NCBI RefSeq assembly: GCF_020883495.1
Contig: NZ_CP086610.1
Location: forward strand, 2,213,501 to 2,277,500
Source: Shinella zoogloeoides
Lineage (GTDB): Bacteria; Pseudomonadota; Alphaproteobacteria; Rhizobiales; Rhizobiaceae
Direction: 5' to 3'
Length of the DNA stretch: 64,000 nucleotides
Below are positions 7,579-15,732 of this stretch, in pieces. The notes under the pieces are model-generated. The model saw only the letters and a list, made by a program, of their open reading frames with translations, ran no database searches and was not told the DNA's origin. Each line of letters starts with the position of its first letter. Position 1 is the first letter of the stretch. Made by a program: the position numbers and the translations under genes.

Positions 7579-8220
7579 TCAGCTTTCCGCTTTTTCTGGG
7601 CATCTAACCCGGTATCTGATAGCAGCGTATGCATCAGTTATTTTTTCAAATCTCTCTTGAGCGGCTGAAGGAATGTTTTCTGATAAAGAATGAAGCTCAA
7701 GTCGTTTGAAAATCTCAACTTCTTGCCGAAAAACGGTGGCCACCTCGTGGAAGGTGGCTGTACGAGCGAGGCCTAAAACGGCGTAGTAGTCAGCAAGTTT
7801 ATGATTTGTTTTCCACGCTCCTGTGTCATACCCTTGATCCCCCATTATTTCCACCACTACCGATGTTCGGAGCCCGAGATAAATTCCCGTATCAAATAAA
7901 TAGAAGACAATTTCACGGAATATAACGCAAGATTTTATTACCGAATCACATATACAAGCGAAAGCCTCTTCAATTACATCGTCCGTCATTCTCTGCGCCC
8001 GTAAGGTTTCACGGAGGCCGCGCGCAGCGTCAGAAGCAGTTAATTTTTGGGCTCTGATAAAATCGAATACGTAGTTAACGCTTGCAGCATCATCCCCGAT
8101 GAACGGTATGTATTTTCTGAATAGCTTGTGTTGGTGTTCTTCGTCTTGGGTGTTCTGAACAGCCATGATCAATGTGACTAAATAGGCTCTAACGTCTACT
8201 TTCAGTCGCGGCAATTGCAT
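7579..8220 (-). CDS. Phage left-end protein with a degenerate C-terminal J domain (DjlA-like layout)
   Basis: A protein of 213 residues, unrecognised overall. Residues about 143-203 (ADYYAVLGLARTATFHEV ... ERFEKITDAYAAIR) follow the pattern of a J domain, including a DjlA-type insert, but the essential HPD tripeptide is missing (VEIFKRLEL instead). The N-terminal 120 residues are helical and could be a worn TerB-like domain, which would reproduce the TerB-J architecture of DjlA; this is tentative. Base composition is clearly more AT-rich than the chromosome. It is the leftmost gene of the prophage, on the minus strand like early genes of BcepMu-type phages, and may be cargo. Without HPD it should not stimulate DnaK. 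Confidence 0.5.
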   Translation of the reverse strand: MQLPRLKVDVRAYLVTLIMAVQNTQDEEHQHKLFRKYIPFIGDDAASVNYVFDFIRAQKLTASDAARGLRETLRAQRMTDDVIEEAFACICDSVIKSCVIFREIVFYLFDTGIYLGLRTSVVVEIMGDQGYDTGAWKTNHKLADYYAVLGLARTATFHEVATVFRQEVEIFKRLELHSLSENIPSAAQERFEKITDAYAAIRYRVRCPEKAES

Positions 8221-8442
8221 GAGTGGGATGCCTTTAATTTATTTAAATAATCGAACTAAATAAATTGTGGCACGAGAATTTATCGGCATCTACATGAAGC
8301 TAAGAATTATCATGATATACTTATTTCAACAGCGTTGATGATCCTTATATCCACGTGGAATCATGCATGATCATCGGGCGCGTGGCGATGATCGAACGTG
8401 CACTTGCTCACAACTTTGCGTTTGACTCACTACAACGTTCGA

Positions 8443-8789
8443 CTATGACCTATGTGACGCAACCCCAAGGCCTTGAATAATCATCATTGCAGATACGTCT
8501 GCGGTCTCGCTGAGAAACTGCCGCTGAAGTTCGATGACCGGTGTGACGTCCAGGAAGTGACCTTTCATCCACTGGATAAGGTAGCTGCGCGCCCTTACTG
8601 GCAGCTTGTTGTAGATATACCAGAGGAGACGGTGACACTCCTCGGAACGTCCTCGGACCACGCTATCCAGAAGCATCCCCAAGGTTTTTTCAAAGTGCAA
8701 TGGAGGTGCTCGAAACTTGCCGAACGCGAGTCTCGCGAATTCGACGATAGTGTCGGCATGTGATTTCAGGTCAGCTCGTGGGCCACCAA
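8443..8789 (-). pseudogene. 3' part of a phage early gene cut by an IS3-family fragment
   Basis: About 115 codons of an open frame end at a stop at 8443. Coherent protein-like text (HADTIVEFARLAFGKF, LLWYIYNKLPVRARSY, PVIELQRQFLSETADV) stops at the boundary of the IS3 DNA near 8790, so the 5' part is gone. The family is not recognised. It lies upstream of and in the same direction as the J-like gene, with 222 AT-rich bases between them that hold no other gene. Confidence 0.5.
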
Positions 8790-9044
8790 TAGAGCTGGCT
8801 CGGGAAATCTGCACAGCGGGGATAAGTGGAGTTTCTGCCTGACTTCGGCTTAGATGCCGGGAACAGGAGAGACCATGACGAGACGACCGCGCCGGAACCA
8901 TAGCCCGGCTTTCAAGGCGAAGGTGGCACTTGCCGCCATCCGAGGTGAGCAGACGCTGGTGGAGTTGTCCCAGCAGTTCGATGTGCACGCCAACCAGATC
9001 AAGCAATGGAAAGACCAGCTCCTTGAGGGGGCGACAGGTGTGTT
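8790..9044 (+). mobile_element. IS3-family fragment (left end plus start of orfA)
   Basis: From about 8790 the sequence changes to an IS3-type left terminal region (GATAAGTGGAGTTTCTGCC at 8821-8839) followed by orfA. It is cut at about 9045 by the IS21 end. The left boundary is approximate because the outer terminus cannot be compared with a right end, which is missing together with orfB. Confidence 0.6.
8875..9044 (+). pseudogene. Truncated IS3-family transposase OrfA
   Basis: Begins MTRRPRRNHSPAFKAK after CAGGAGACC and shows the leucine-rich helix-turn-helix of IS3 OrfA (LVELSQQFDVHANQIKQWK, QLLEGATGVF). After GVF the reading frame enters IS21 DNA. Full OrfA proteins have about 90-100 residues; 57 remain. 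No OrfB is present, so it is inactive. Confidence 0.8.
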
Positions 9045-9095
9045 TGTCAACGGCGGAGTAAAAACCGGCCACGGGGCGGAGCAAAAGTCGGCCAC
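9045..9095 (+). repeat. IS21 left-end transposase-binding repeats
   Basis: GGAGTAAAAACCGGCCAC (9055-9072) and GGAGCAAAAGTCGGCCAC (9078-9095) are tandem copies with 23-base spacing. Inverted versions lie at the right end of the element. Multiple short terminal repeats are characteristic of IS21 elements. Confidence 0.75.
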
Positions 9096-9177
9096 TGCGG
9101 CGCCGGTCTGAGACCGCCGGGAGGGCTTAAGCCCGAGCGGGGGTCTCAGGCCGGCGTGGTGATTTTTCGGGAGGTTT

Positions 9178-9936
9178 TCAGCCTGCCTTTCGGGCTCGGC
9201 TTTGTGCGAGACGATAGCTTTCGCCGTTCATCTCGAGGATGTTGACATGGTGGGTGATGCGATCGAGCAGGGCGCCAGTTAGACGCTCGGACCCCAGGGT
9301 TTCCGTCCATTCATCGAAAGGCAGATTGCTGGTGATCAGAGTAGCGCCGCGCTCGTAGCGTTGCGAGATCAGCTCGAACAGCAACTCCGCACCGGTCTTC
9401 GACAGCGGCACAAAGCCCAGCTCGTCGATGATGAGCAGCTTATAGGCTGCCATCTGCTTCTGGAACCGAAGCAGACGCCGCTCATCACGCGCCTCCATCA
9501 TCTCGCTGACCAGGGCGGCCGCTGTCGTGAACCCGACGGACAGGCCTTTCTGGCACGCGGCCAGGCCGAGACCGAGCGCGACATGCGTCTTACCCGTGCC
9601 GCTCGGGCCCAGCGCAATGACGTTCTCCCGGCGCTCGATCCATTCACAGCGGGCCAGTTCCAGCACCTGCATCTTGTTCAGCTTGGGGATGGCTGTGAAG
9701 TCGAAGCTGTCGAGGCTTTTGACGATCGGGAATTTAGCCGCCTTGATCCGACGTTCGACCTTGCGGCGGTCCCGTTCGATCATCTCCCGTTCGGCAAGCC
9801 GGAACAGGTATCCGACATGATCGACGCCTTCGGTGGCGCATAACCGGGCCAGCTTCTGGTGCTCGCGCTGGAAGGTCGGCAGCTTCAGGGTCTTGAGATA
9901 GTGGGCGAGCAGGATGTCGGGTGCTTCGGTGCTCAT
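9178..9936 (-). CDS. istB: IS21 helper ATPase IstB
   Basis: AAA+ ATPase of 252 residues that assists the IstA transposase in target selection. Walker A GPSGTGKTH (about residues 109-117), Walker B LLIIDELGF, sensor region LITSNLPFDEW and the C-terminal RLTGALLDRITHH are all present, so it looks intact. Its ATG overlaps the istA stop codon by four bases (ATGA), the standard IS21 arrangement for translational coupling. Because istA is split, the element itself cannot move without help in trans. Confidence 0.95.
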   Translation of the reverse strand: MSTEAPDILLAHYLKTLKLPTFQREHQKLARLCATEGVDHVGYLFRLAEREMIERDRRKVERRIKAAKFPIVKSLDSFDFTAIPKLNKMQVLELARCEWIERRENVIALGPSGTGKTHVALGLGLAACQKGLSVGFTTAAALVSEMMEARDERRLLRFQKQMAAYKLLIIDELGFVPLSKTGAELLFELISQRYERGATLITSNLPFDEWTETLGSERLTGALLDRITHHVNILEMNGESYRLAQSRARKAG

Positions 9937-10293
9937 GCCGCCTCTCCCGCATCAGACGACAGGAGGCGCATATACGCTTTCGCTGAGGTCTTCTCGACCG
10001 TCGCCCGCGGCAGGTAGGGATAGATCGACAGATCCAACCGCGGTGGCCGGCGCTCGACCCGGCACAGGATCAGATGCTTGACCGCATCGAAGCCGATCGC
10101 ACCGAGCTGTATCGCCTGCTTCACGGCCGCATGCAGGTCCGCAAGGTCGAAGCTCTCCAGCAGGCGCAGAACCTGCACGTATTCCCGTCGGCCATGCTTT
10201 GCCATGCGGCCTTCCATCAGGCGGCGCAGCGTCGCGAACTCGTCCGGCAGGTTCCAGCCCTGGAGTGGAGCCGCCTGATCCAGCGCATTGATC
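9933..10293 (-). pseudogene. istA: IS21 transposase IstA, 3' part (split by IS66)
   Basis: Encodes the C-terminal 120 residues of IstA (ALDQAAPLQGWNLPDEF ... SSDAGEAA). Joined to the 5' part at 13450-14585 by removing the IS66 element and one copy of the 8-bp duplication, it restores an uninterrupted frame of 499 codons including the stop. Confidence 0.9.
10286..10293. repeat. IS66 target-site duplication, left copy
   Basis: CATTGATC, identical to 13442-13449. An 8-bp duplication is the norm for IS66-family elements. Confidence 0.9.
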
Positions 10294-10374
10294 GTGAGCG
10301 CGACGAACACCCCACCTTTCCTTTTGCGATCGCGGCCGCGAGAACAGCTCCTTCACCGATAGGAGCGGAACGGG

Positions 10375-10845
10375 ATGGTCGAAGATCGCGCTGATGCCAT
10401 GCTTGAAGCCATGGATGAAGGCATGCATGAAGCCAGGCATGAGGGAAAGTATCGTCGGATCGAGGTGATCACGGGTCGACGCCAGCGGCGGAATTGGACC
10501 GACGAGGAGAAGGCGCGGATCCTTGCCGAAAGTGCAGAACCTGACGTGAACATCTCGGCGATCGCCCGGCGCTGGGGCGTCAATCGCGGTCTGCTGAACG
10601 TCTGGCGGCGCGAAGCCGGGCTGACCTCTCGACGATCCGCGCAAGCCGGCGCACAGCAGGCCATGTTCGTGCCGGTGACGGTGGTTGGCGATAGAACGTC
10701 TTGCGAGAACTCGCCGTCGGATGTCGCCCATGACGCCGCGGGGCGTATTGAGATCGAGATTGCTGGCGCGCGTATGACCGTGATCGGCTCGGTGGCGCCC
10801 GAATTGGCGCAGGCGATCGTGGCAACGTTGCGAGCACGCCGGTGA
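10375..10845 (+). CDS. tnpA: IS66 family accessory protein TnpA (OrfA)
   Basis: A 156-residue DNA-binding protein with the IS66 OrfA pattern RRNWTDEEKARILAES and the helix-turn-helix ISAIARRWGVNRGLLNVWRR (about residues 60-79). Needed with TnpB and TnpC for IS66 transposition. Its stop overlaps the tnpB GTG start (GTGA). The first residues (MVEDRADAMLEAMDEG) may come from a start upstream of the usual one; M22 (MHEARHEG) is an alternative. Confidence 0.88.
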   Translation: MVEDRADAMLEAMDEGMHEARHEGKYRRIEVITGRRQRRNWTDEEKARILAESAEPDVNISAIARRWGVNRGLLNVWRREAGLTSRRSAQAGAQQAMFVPVTVVGDRTSCENSPSDVAHDAAGRIEIEIAGARMTVIGSVAPELAQAIVATLRARR

Positions 10846-11198
10846 TTGGACTTTCGCCTGGTGGAGTGAAGATCATGGTGGCGACGCAGCCGGTCGACTT
10901 CCGGCGCGGCATGAATGGGCTTGTTGCGCTGGTGGCGTCAGCGCTTGCAGCTGATCCCTACTGTGGTGACGTGTTCGTGTTCCGCGCCAAGCGTCTCGAT
11001 CGCCTGCGCTGCATTTATTGGGACGGATCAGGCATGATCCTGGCGACGAAATGGCTGGAGGCTGGCACGTTCGTTTGGCCACCGATCCGTGATGGCGCGA
11101 TGCAGATGAGTAGCCAGGAGTTCTCCCTTTTGCTGGCCGGTATCGACTGGACGCGGGTCAGGCGAAACACCGTAAAGCGGCCAACGAAAGCAGGCTGA
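10842..11198 (+). CDS. tnpB: IS66 family accessory protein TnpB (OrfB)
   Basis: 118 residues of the classic IS66 OrfB type: ATQPVDFRRGMNGLVALV, GDVFVFRAKRLDRLR and KWLEAGTFVWP. The GTG start at 10842 overlaps the tnpA stop, which implies coupled translation. Its biochemical role in transposition is not well defined in the family. Confidence 0.92.
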   Translation: MIGLSPGGVKIMVATQPVDFRRGMNGLVALVASALAADPYCGDVFVFRAKRLDRLRCIYWDGSGMILATKWLEAGTFVWPPIRDGAMQMSSQEFSLLLAGIDWTRVRRNTVKRPTKAG

Positions 11199-11246
11199 TC
11201 CTATTGGATTTGCTTGAAGATTCAGGGTCATGTGCTAGGGTCTGCC

Positions 11247-12821
11247 ATGCCGCTTCGACCCGACCCTTTACCTCAGGATGCCGCGCAATTGAGCCGAATC
11301 ATTCTCTCGCTCGATGCAGAGAATGCCGACCTCAAGGCGCGCGTTGCCTTCCTGGAGCGGCAGCTCTTTGGGCCGAAATCGGAGAAGATGACGGCGATCG
11401 ACCCGAAGCAGGCGACGCTTGAGCTTGGCGATCTCAGCGACATTCCCGCGGCGGCCAATGACGATGTTGCACCCGTGGCTGACGGCCGAAAGCAGGAGCG
11501 GCGATCGCCGGCGCGCAACATCGGCCGGTTACCCAGGCATCTCCCACGGTATGAAGAGCTCATCGAGCCGGAGAGCAAGATTTGCCCGTGCTGCTCGTTC
11601 GAGCTGCATTGCATCGGCACGGACGTCAGTGAGGCGCTCGACATCGTGCCGGCGGTTGTCCGGGTGAAGCGGACGATCCGGCCGCGCTACGCATGCCGGG
11701 CCTGCGAGAGTGCCATTGTGCAAGCGCCAGCGCCGGCGCGTGTGATGGACGGCGGCATGGTGACCACGGCGTTTGCCGCCCATGTCGCCGTTTCGAAGTT
11801 CGCCTGGCATTTGCCGCTTCATCGCCAGGCGCAGATGCTTGCCTCCTGCGGCGTGATCATCGATCGCGGCACGCTCGGGGCCTGGGTGACGCGGGTCGCC
11901 TGGTGGCTTGAGCTTCTCTATGACGCGCTGCTTGCCTTCATCCGCTCCCAGCCAAGGGTGTTCTGTGATGAGACGCCGCTCCCGCGGCTTGATCCGGGGC
12001 GTAAGCGAACCAAGGTCTGCCAACTTTGGGCGCAGGCGGTCGACGATCGGCCATGGAATGGTCCGGCGCCGCCGGCGGTGGCCTATACTTTTGCCGAAAG
12101 CCGCAGCGCGCGCGAGGTCGAGGGGCAATTGTCGTCGTTTGCCGGCGTGCTCCAGGTCGATGGGTACCAAGCCTATAAAACCTTGGCCAAGCGCCGGGGG
12201 AGGAGCAATGTCGCTCCCATGCGGCTGGCCTTCTGCCTTGCCCATGCCCGACGCAAGTTCGTCGAAATCGTCAAGATGACCGGGTCTGCTGAGGCCCTGT
12301 CGATCCTTGCCAGGATTGCCGAGCTCTATCGGATCGAAGCGAAACTGCGCGGCGAAAATGCCGATACCCGGCTCACGGTGCGGCGTCGCGAGGCAGCGCC
12401 CATCATGAGCGAACTGAAGGCCCAGCTCACCGAACTGAGCGACGAGGTGTCGTCGAAATCGGCGCTTGGCAAGGCCGTCACCTACACGCTCAACCACTGG
12501 AACGGACTGGCAGCCTTCCTGGAGGATGGCCGGATCGAAGTGGACTCCAATGTGGTCGAGCGTTCGATGAAATCGGTGGCTCTGACGAGGAAGAACTCGT
12601 TGTTCGTGGGCAGCGAACGCGGTGGCAAGACGTTCGCGGTCCTCGCATCGCTCGTCAACACGGCAAAGCTCAATAGTGTAGACCCCGAAGCTTGGCTTGC
12701 CGACGTGCTCGAGCGCATCATCTCCGGCAAGGTGACCGCGAACCAGATGGATACGCTCTTTCCATGGACCTGGAAGGCCAACCGCGAGAGCATTGCAGAT
12801 CAGGAGCGACGGGCGGCATGA
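11247..12821 (+). CDS. tnpC: IS66 family transposase TnpC
   Basis: DDE transposase of about 524 residues. An N-terminal leucine-zipper-like segment (LSLDAENADLKARVAFLERQ) is followed by a zinc-binding CPCC motif, then the catalytic core: VFCDETPLP (first Asp), VLQVDGYQAY (second Asp) and VDSNVVERSMK (Glu). The ATG at 11247 follows TAGGG; upstream in-frame TTG codons are less likely. The gene ends in ATGA overlap with the passenger gene. It appears complete. Confidence 0.93.
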   Translation: MPLRPDPLPQDAAQLSRIILSLDAENADLKARVAFLERQLFGPKSEKMTAIDPKQATLELGDLSDIPAAANDDVAPVADGRKQERRSPARNIGRLPRHLPRYEELIEPESKICPCCSFELHCIGTDVSEALDIVPAVVRVKRTIRPRYACRACESAIVQAPAPARVMDGGMVTTAFAAHVAVSKFAWHLPLHRQAQMLASCGVIIDRGTLGAWVTRVAWWLELLYDALLAFIRSQPRVFCDETPLPRLDPGRKRTKVCQLWAQAVDDRPWNGPAPPAVAYTFAESRSAREVEGQLSSFAGVLQVDGYQAYKTLAKRRGRSNVAPMRLAFCLAHARRKFVEIVKMTGSAEALSILARIAELYRIEAKLRGENADTRLTVRRREAAPIMSELKAQLTELSDEVSSKSALGKAVTYTLNHWNGLAAFLEDGRIEVDSNVVERSMKSVALTRKNSLFVGSERGGKTFAVLASLVNTAKLNSVDPEAWLADVLERIISGKVTANQMDTLFPWTWKANRESIADQERRAA

Positions 12822-13381
12822 CACAGAACAGCCAAGGGGCTACGGCACGACCGAAGCTCGATGACGAGGCGTTCGAGGCGTTTATCAGGGCACGCCGTCC
12901 AGTCTCGCCGATCTGGTCGATGAGCGGCCTCGACGGCTATCTCACGGCTCTCATCATCGGCCCGAGGTTTATCGACCCGCGTCAGTGGATCCCGGAGCTG
13001 ACTGGCCCGGATGCCCTGAACCTGCCAATGGAAACAACCGAGCATCGAGCCGTCCAGACCATCGTTGCGGAATACAACCGGATATCGGCAAGCCTCGCCG
13101 AAACGCCGAAAGATCATCGGCCCAGGTTCACCAAGATCGATGATCAAACCTTTGATCCCTTCGCTTGGGACCTCTGCTTTCTATTGGGAACAAGGTACGC
13201 GCCCAAGCTTTGGCAGCCCGTCCTTGGAGGTCATGCCGTCACTGGGGATATCGTCGCGCCCATCCGCAAGCTCGGCGAGGCAAAACGGAACGCGACCCGT
13301 CAGGATGCCGTTGCCGTCGCCGAAGCGCTCGTCAAGATCCGAGCCTATTTTATGCCGAAGCGGGCAAAGCAAAAGTTCTGA
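12818..13381 (+). CDS. UPF0149/YecA-like protein carried inside the IS66 element
   Basis: A 187-residue protein with the UPF0149 pattern: WSMSGLDGYLTALIIGP near residue 36, WIPELTG, and FDPFAWDLCFLLGTRY. The C-terminal SEC-C zinc motif of E. coli YecA is absent. Its ATG overlaps the tnpC stop, so it is translated as part of the transposition operon and moves with the element, as it lies inside the right inverted repeat. Its role in the element is unknown. Confidence 0.75.
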   Translation: MTQNSQGATARPKLDDEAFEAFIRARRPVSPIWSMSGLDGYLTALIIGPRFIDPRQWIPELTGPDALNLPMETTEHRAVQTIVAEYNRISASLAETPKDHRPRFTKIDDQTFDPFAWDLCFLLGTRYAPKLWQPVLGGHAVTGDIVAPIRKLGEAKRNATRQDAVAVAEALVKIRAYFMPKRAKQKF

Positions 13382-13441
13382 CCGACAGCCGGAAGCCTAT
13401 TCAGTCAATCACGGAAGCCGTGGGCTCTTCGTTGCGCTCAC

Positions 13442-13449
13442 CATTGATC
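13442..13449. repeat. IS66 target-site duplication, right copy
   Basis: CATTGATC, second copy of the 8-bp duplication at 10286-10293. Confidence 0.9.
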
Positions 13450-14585
13450 TTCTGCTCGATCAGCGGCAGATAATGAACGGGATCGAAGACGACGTCTTCC
13501 CGTTCCCAGCATCGCGGATGACGGGCAATGATCTCGCCGCGGCAGCCGATCACCACCTCATTGACATAGCCCCGGACCCAGACGTCCTGATGGCCATAGG
13601 CGACCGGTACGGAATAGTCGTTGGTCTTGTAGCGCACCAGCGACTGGGCTGTCACCCTGGCGCTGGCCTGGTCGCAGGCATCGAAGGGAGACGCCGGTAA
13701 CGGACGCATGGCCGCCAGATCACGCTGTAGCCGCTCCCCGATTGTCTCACTCTCACCGCGCAGCTTGTCGCGCTGGCGTTTGCGGCACTGCTCTTCCAGA
13801 AAGGCGTTGAACGCATCCCATGTCGCAAACTGCGGGATCGGCACCATAAAATTACGTCGGGCATAACCGACGAGTCCCTCGACATTCCCTTTATCGTTGC
13901 CCTTTCCCGGACGGCCATAGCGATCCCGGATCAGGTAGTGGGACAGGAAGCCGCTGAACAACGCCGCCCGCTTGCGTGTGCCGTCGGGCAGGATCTTGGC
14001 CACCAGGCAACGGTCATTGTCATAGACGATCGACTGCGGCACGGCCCCGAAGAAGGCGAATGCATGGATGTGGCCGTCGACCCAGGCCTCGGCCACCGCC
14101 GCAGGATAGGCCCGCACGTAGCAGCCGTCGCTATGCGGCAGATCCAGCACGAAGAAACGCGCCTTTTGCTCGACGCCGCCGATCACCACCGTCGCCTCGC
14201 CAAAGTCGGCCTGCGCATGGCCGGGCGGATGCGACAACGGCACGAACACCTCCTGCCGACGCTGATCCCGCTCGCGTATGTAGTCCTTGATGATCGTGTA
14301 GCCGCCGGTGAAACCGCACTCATCACGCAGGCGGTCGAACACACGCTTGGCAGTATGGCGTTGCTTTAGCGGCATCTTCAGATCTTCGTCGAGCCAATGC
14401 TCGATCGTCGAAACAAACGCATCCAGCTTCGGACGCCGGATCGGTGATCGACGCTGATAGCCGGGTGGTGTCGAATAGGCCAACATCTTGGCCACGGTCT
14501 CTCGCGAGATGTTGAAATGCTTCGCGGCCTGACGCTGCTTCATCCCTTCCGAAACAGCCAGGCGAACCCTCAAATAAAGTTCCAC
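13442..14585 (-). pseudogene. istA: IS21 transposase IstA, 5' part (split by IS66)
   Basis: Encodes the N-terminal helix-turn-helix (MKQRQAAKHFNISRETVAK) and the DDE integrase core (PGHAQADFGEA with the first Asp, SIVYDNDRC with the second, KGNDKGNVEGLVGYARR with the Glu) up to about residue 381. It starts with GTG at 14585 after a purine-rich site. In the present sequence the frame runs 40 bases into IS66 DNA before a stop, so no complete transposase can be made. The 3' part is at 9933-10293. Confidence 0.9.
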
Positions 14586-14632
14586 GGTGTAGATCCCCTG
14601 TCCCTCCTGCGATCATTGCAGAAAGGAAATAG

Positions 14633-14707
14633 GTGGCCGGATTTTACTCCGCCCGCAGCAGCATTATGCCGCCGCTACCGTGGCCGACTTTTGCACCGCC
14701 GCTCTCA
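14633..14707 (-). repeat. IS21 right-end transposase-binding repeats
   Basis: GTGGCCGGATTTTACTCC (14633-14650) and GTGGCCGACTTTTGCACC (14680-14697) are inverted versions of the two left-end repeats, spaced by 47 bases, ending near the outer terminus at 14707. Confidence 0.75.
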
Positions 14708-15288
14708 CTCCCGCCCTGCAGGCCGACGAGTTCGGCAAGGCCATCTGGCTGCATTCGGCCGCCCTCGTCGCCGCGCCCGCCATCTCGATGCCCGCCGTGG
14801 CGTCGGCCCAACCCAAAACGGAGACCAACATGCTGAAAGCCATTGCCATCGCGCTCGGCCTCACCGAGGACGCCGCCGAGGCGTCCTGCCTGTCCGCCAT
14901 CACCAATCTGAAGAAGCGTGTCGATCCGGCCGTGCATCAGCAGGTCATCGACACCCTTGCTGCCTCGCAGAATGAACTCAGCGAGATCAAGAAAGCCGGC
15001 CGCAAGGATAAGGTCGACGCGCTTCTCGAAGGTGCCTTGAAGGCCAAGAAAATCTCCCCGGCCCACCGTGACCACTACGAAACCCTCTGCGCGACCGATG
15101 ATGGCCTCGCCTCGGTGACCGCGCTGATCGAGACCCTCGGCGCTGGCCTTGCCCCGACCGACCTCGACACCAAGCGCGTGCCCGGCGGCGAGACCTACAC
15201 CCTGTCTGCCGAAGACCGGAACGTCATGCGCTCGCTCGACCTGTCCGAGGAAGACTACCGCAAAGCCAACGGCCTTCCGGCCGCCTGA
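14708..15288 (+). pseudogene. Mu gpI-like protease/scaffold, 3' part, with an intact internal scaffold start
   Basis: The 5' protease half is missing, removed at the IS21 right end. What remains (LTPALQADEFGKAIWLHS onward) resembles the C-terminal part of Mu-like I proteins, which serves as capsid scaffold. An internal ATG at 14830 has CGGAG six bases upstream and would give a 152-residue protein (MLKAIAIALGLTEDAAE ... KANGLPAA), comparable with the separate scaffold product gpZ that Mu makes from inside gene I. So scaffold may still be translatable although the protease is lost. Next gene follows after 17 bases. Confidence 0.65.
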
Positions 15289-15305
15289 TCGGGAAAGGAA
15301 CGATC

Positions 15306-15710
15306 ATGACTGCAATGAGTGAAGGGCGTCAGCTCGTGGAGAGCGCGCCCGACTATTCCGATCCGCCCGTGAAGGGTGGGGTGACGATCCACCAGGGCGC
15401 ACTCGTCGTGATGGAGAGCGGCCTTGCCGTCCCCGGCAAGACCGCGACCAACCTGACGGCGGTCGGGTTCGCTCTCAAGACCGTGAAGAACACCGGCGCG
15501 GACGGCTCGGTCACGGTGCCCTGCAAGCGCGGCACCTTCCGCCTCTTTAACCAGGGGGGCGATGCGGTCACGGCCGGCGACATCGGCAAGGACTGCTTCG
15601 TTGTCGATGACCAGACCGTTGCCAAGACCAACGGCACCAACACCCGCTCGGTCGCCGGCAAGGTGATCGCAATCGACGCTGCCGGCGTCTTCGTGCGCGT
15701 CGGCTACTGA
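15306..15710 (+). CDS. DUF2190 family capsid-associated protein
   Basis: 134 residues, Gly/Val/Thr-rich beta protein with the DUF2190 pattern (VKGGVTIHQGALVVMESG, GTFRLFNQGGDAVTAGD, VAGKVIAIDAAGVFVRVGY). In Mu-like and other tailed phages such proteins lie beside the major capsid gene and are thought to decorate or cement the head. AAAGGAACGATC precedes the ATG. Confidence 0.75.
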   Translation: MTAMSEGRQLVESAPDYSDPPVKGGVTIHQGALVVMESGLAVPGKTATNLTAVGFALKTVKNTGADGSVTVPCKRGTFRLFNQGGDAVTAGDIGKDCFVVDDQTVAKTNGTNTRSVAGKVIAIDAAGVFVRVGY

Positions 15711-15732
15711 CCTCAACCAGAAAGGACCACTT

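Larger units (their letters stand above)
10294..13441 (+). mobile_element. IS66-family element with passenger gene
   Basis: A 3148-bp element bounded by imperfect inverted repeats (GTGAGCGCGACGAAC at the left, GTGAGCGCAACGAAG inverted at the right) and 8-bp direct repeats CATTGATC. It contains the three canonical IS66 genes tnpA, tnpB and tnpC and a fourth gene, UPF0149/YecA-like, each overlapping or closely following the previous. All frames are open, so it may be functional. It inserted in istA in the opposite orientation. Confidence 0.92.
9045..14707 (-). mobile_element. IS21-family element interrupted by an IS66-family element
   Basis: Carries istA and istB on the minus strand between terminal repeats. 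Outer ends TGTCAACGGCGGAGTAAAAA (9045) and, inverted, TGAGAGCGGCGGTGCAAAAG (14707) match at about 23 of the first 30 positions when the following bases are included. Without the IS66 insertion and its extra 8 bp it would be 2507 bp, normal for the family. The flanks do not share a direct repeat: the left is IS3 DNA and the right is the phage gpI gene. This points to a deletion that removed one original flank together with the phage early region. Confidence 0.8.

Noticed and set aside
8443..9084. A single 213-codon minus-strand gene here
   Set aside because: Beyond about 8790 the frame is antisense to IS3 orfA; only the part to 8789 looks like a real, truncated gene.
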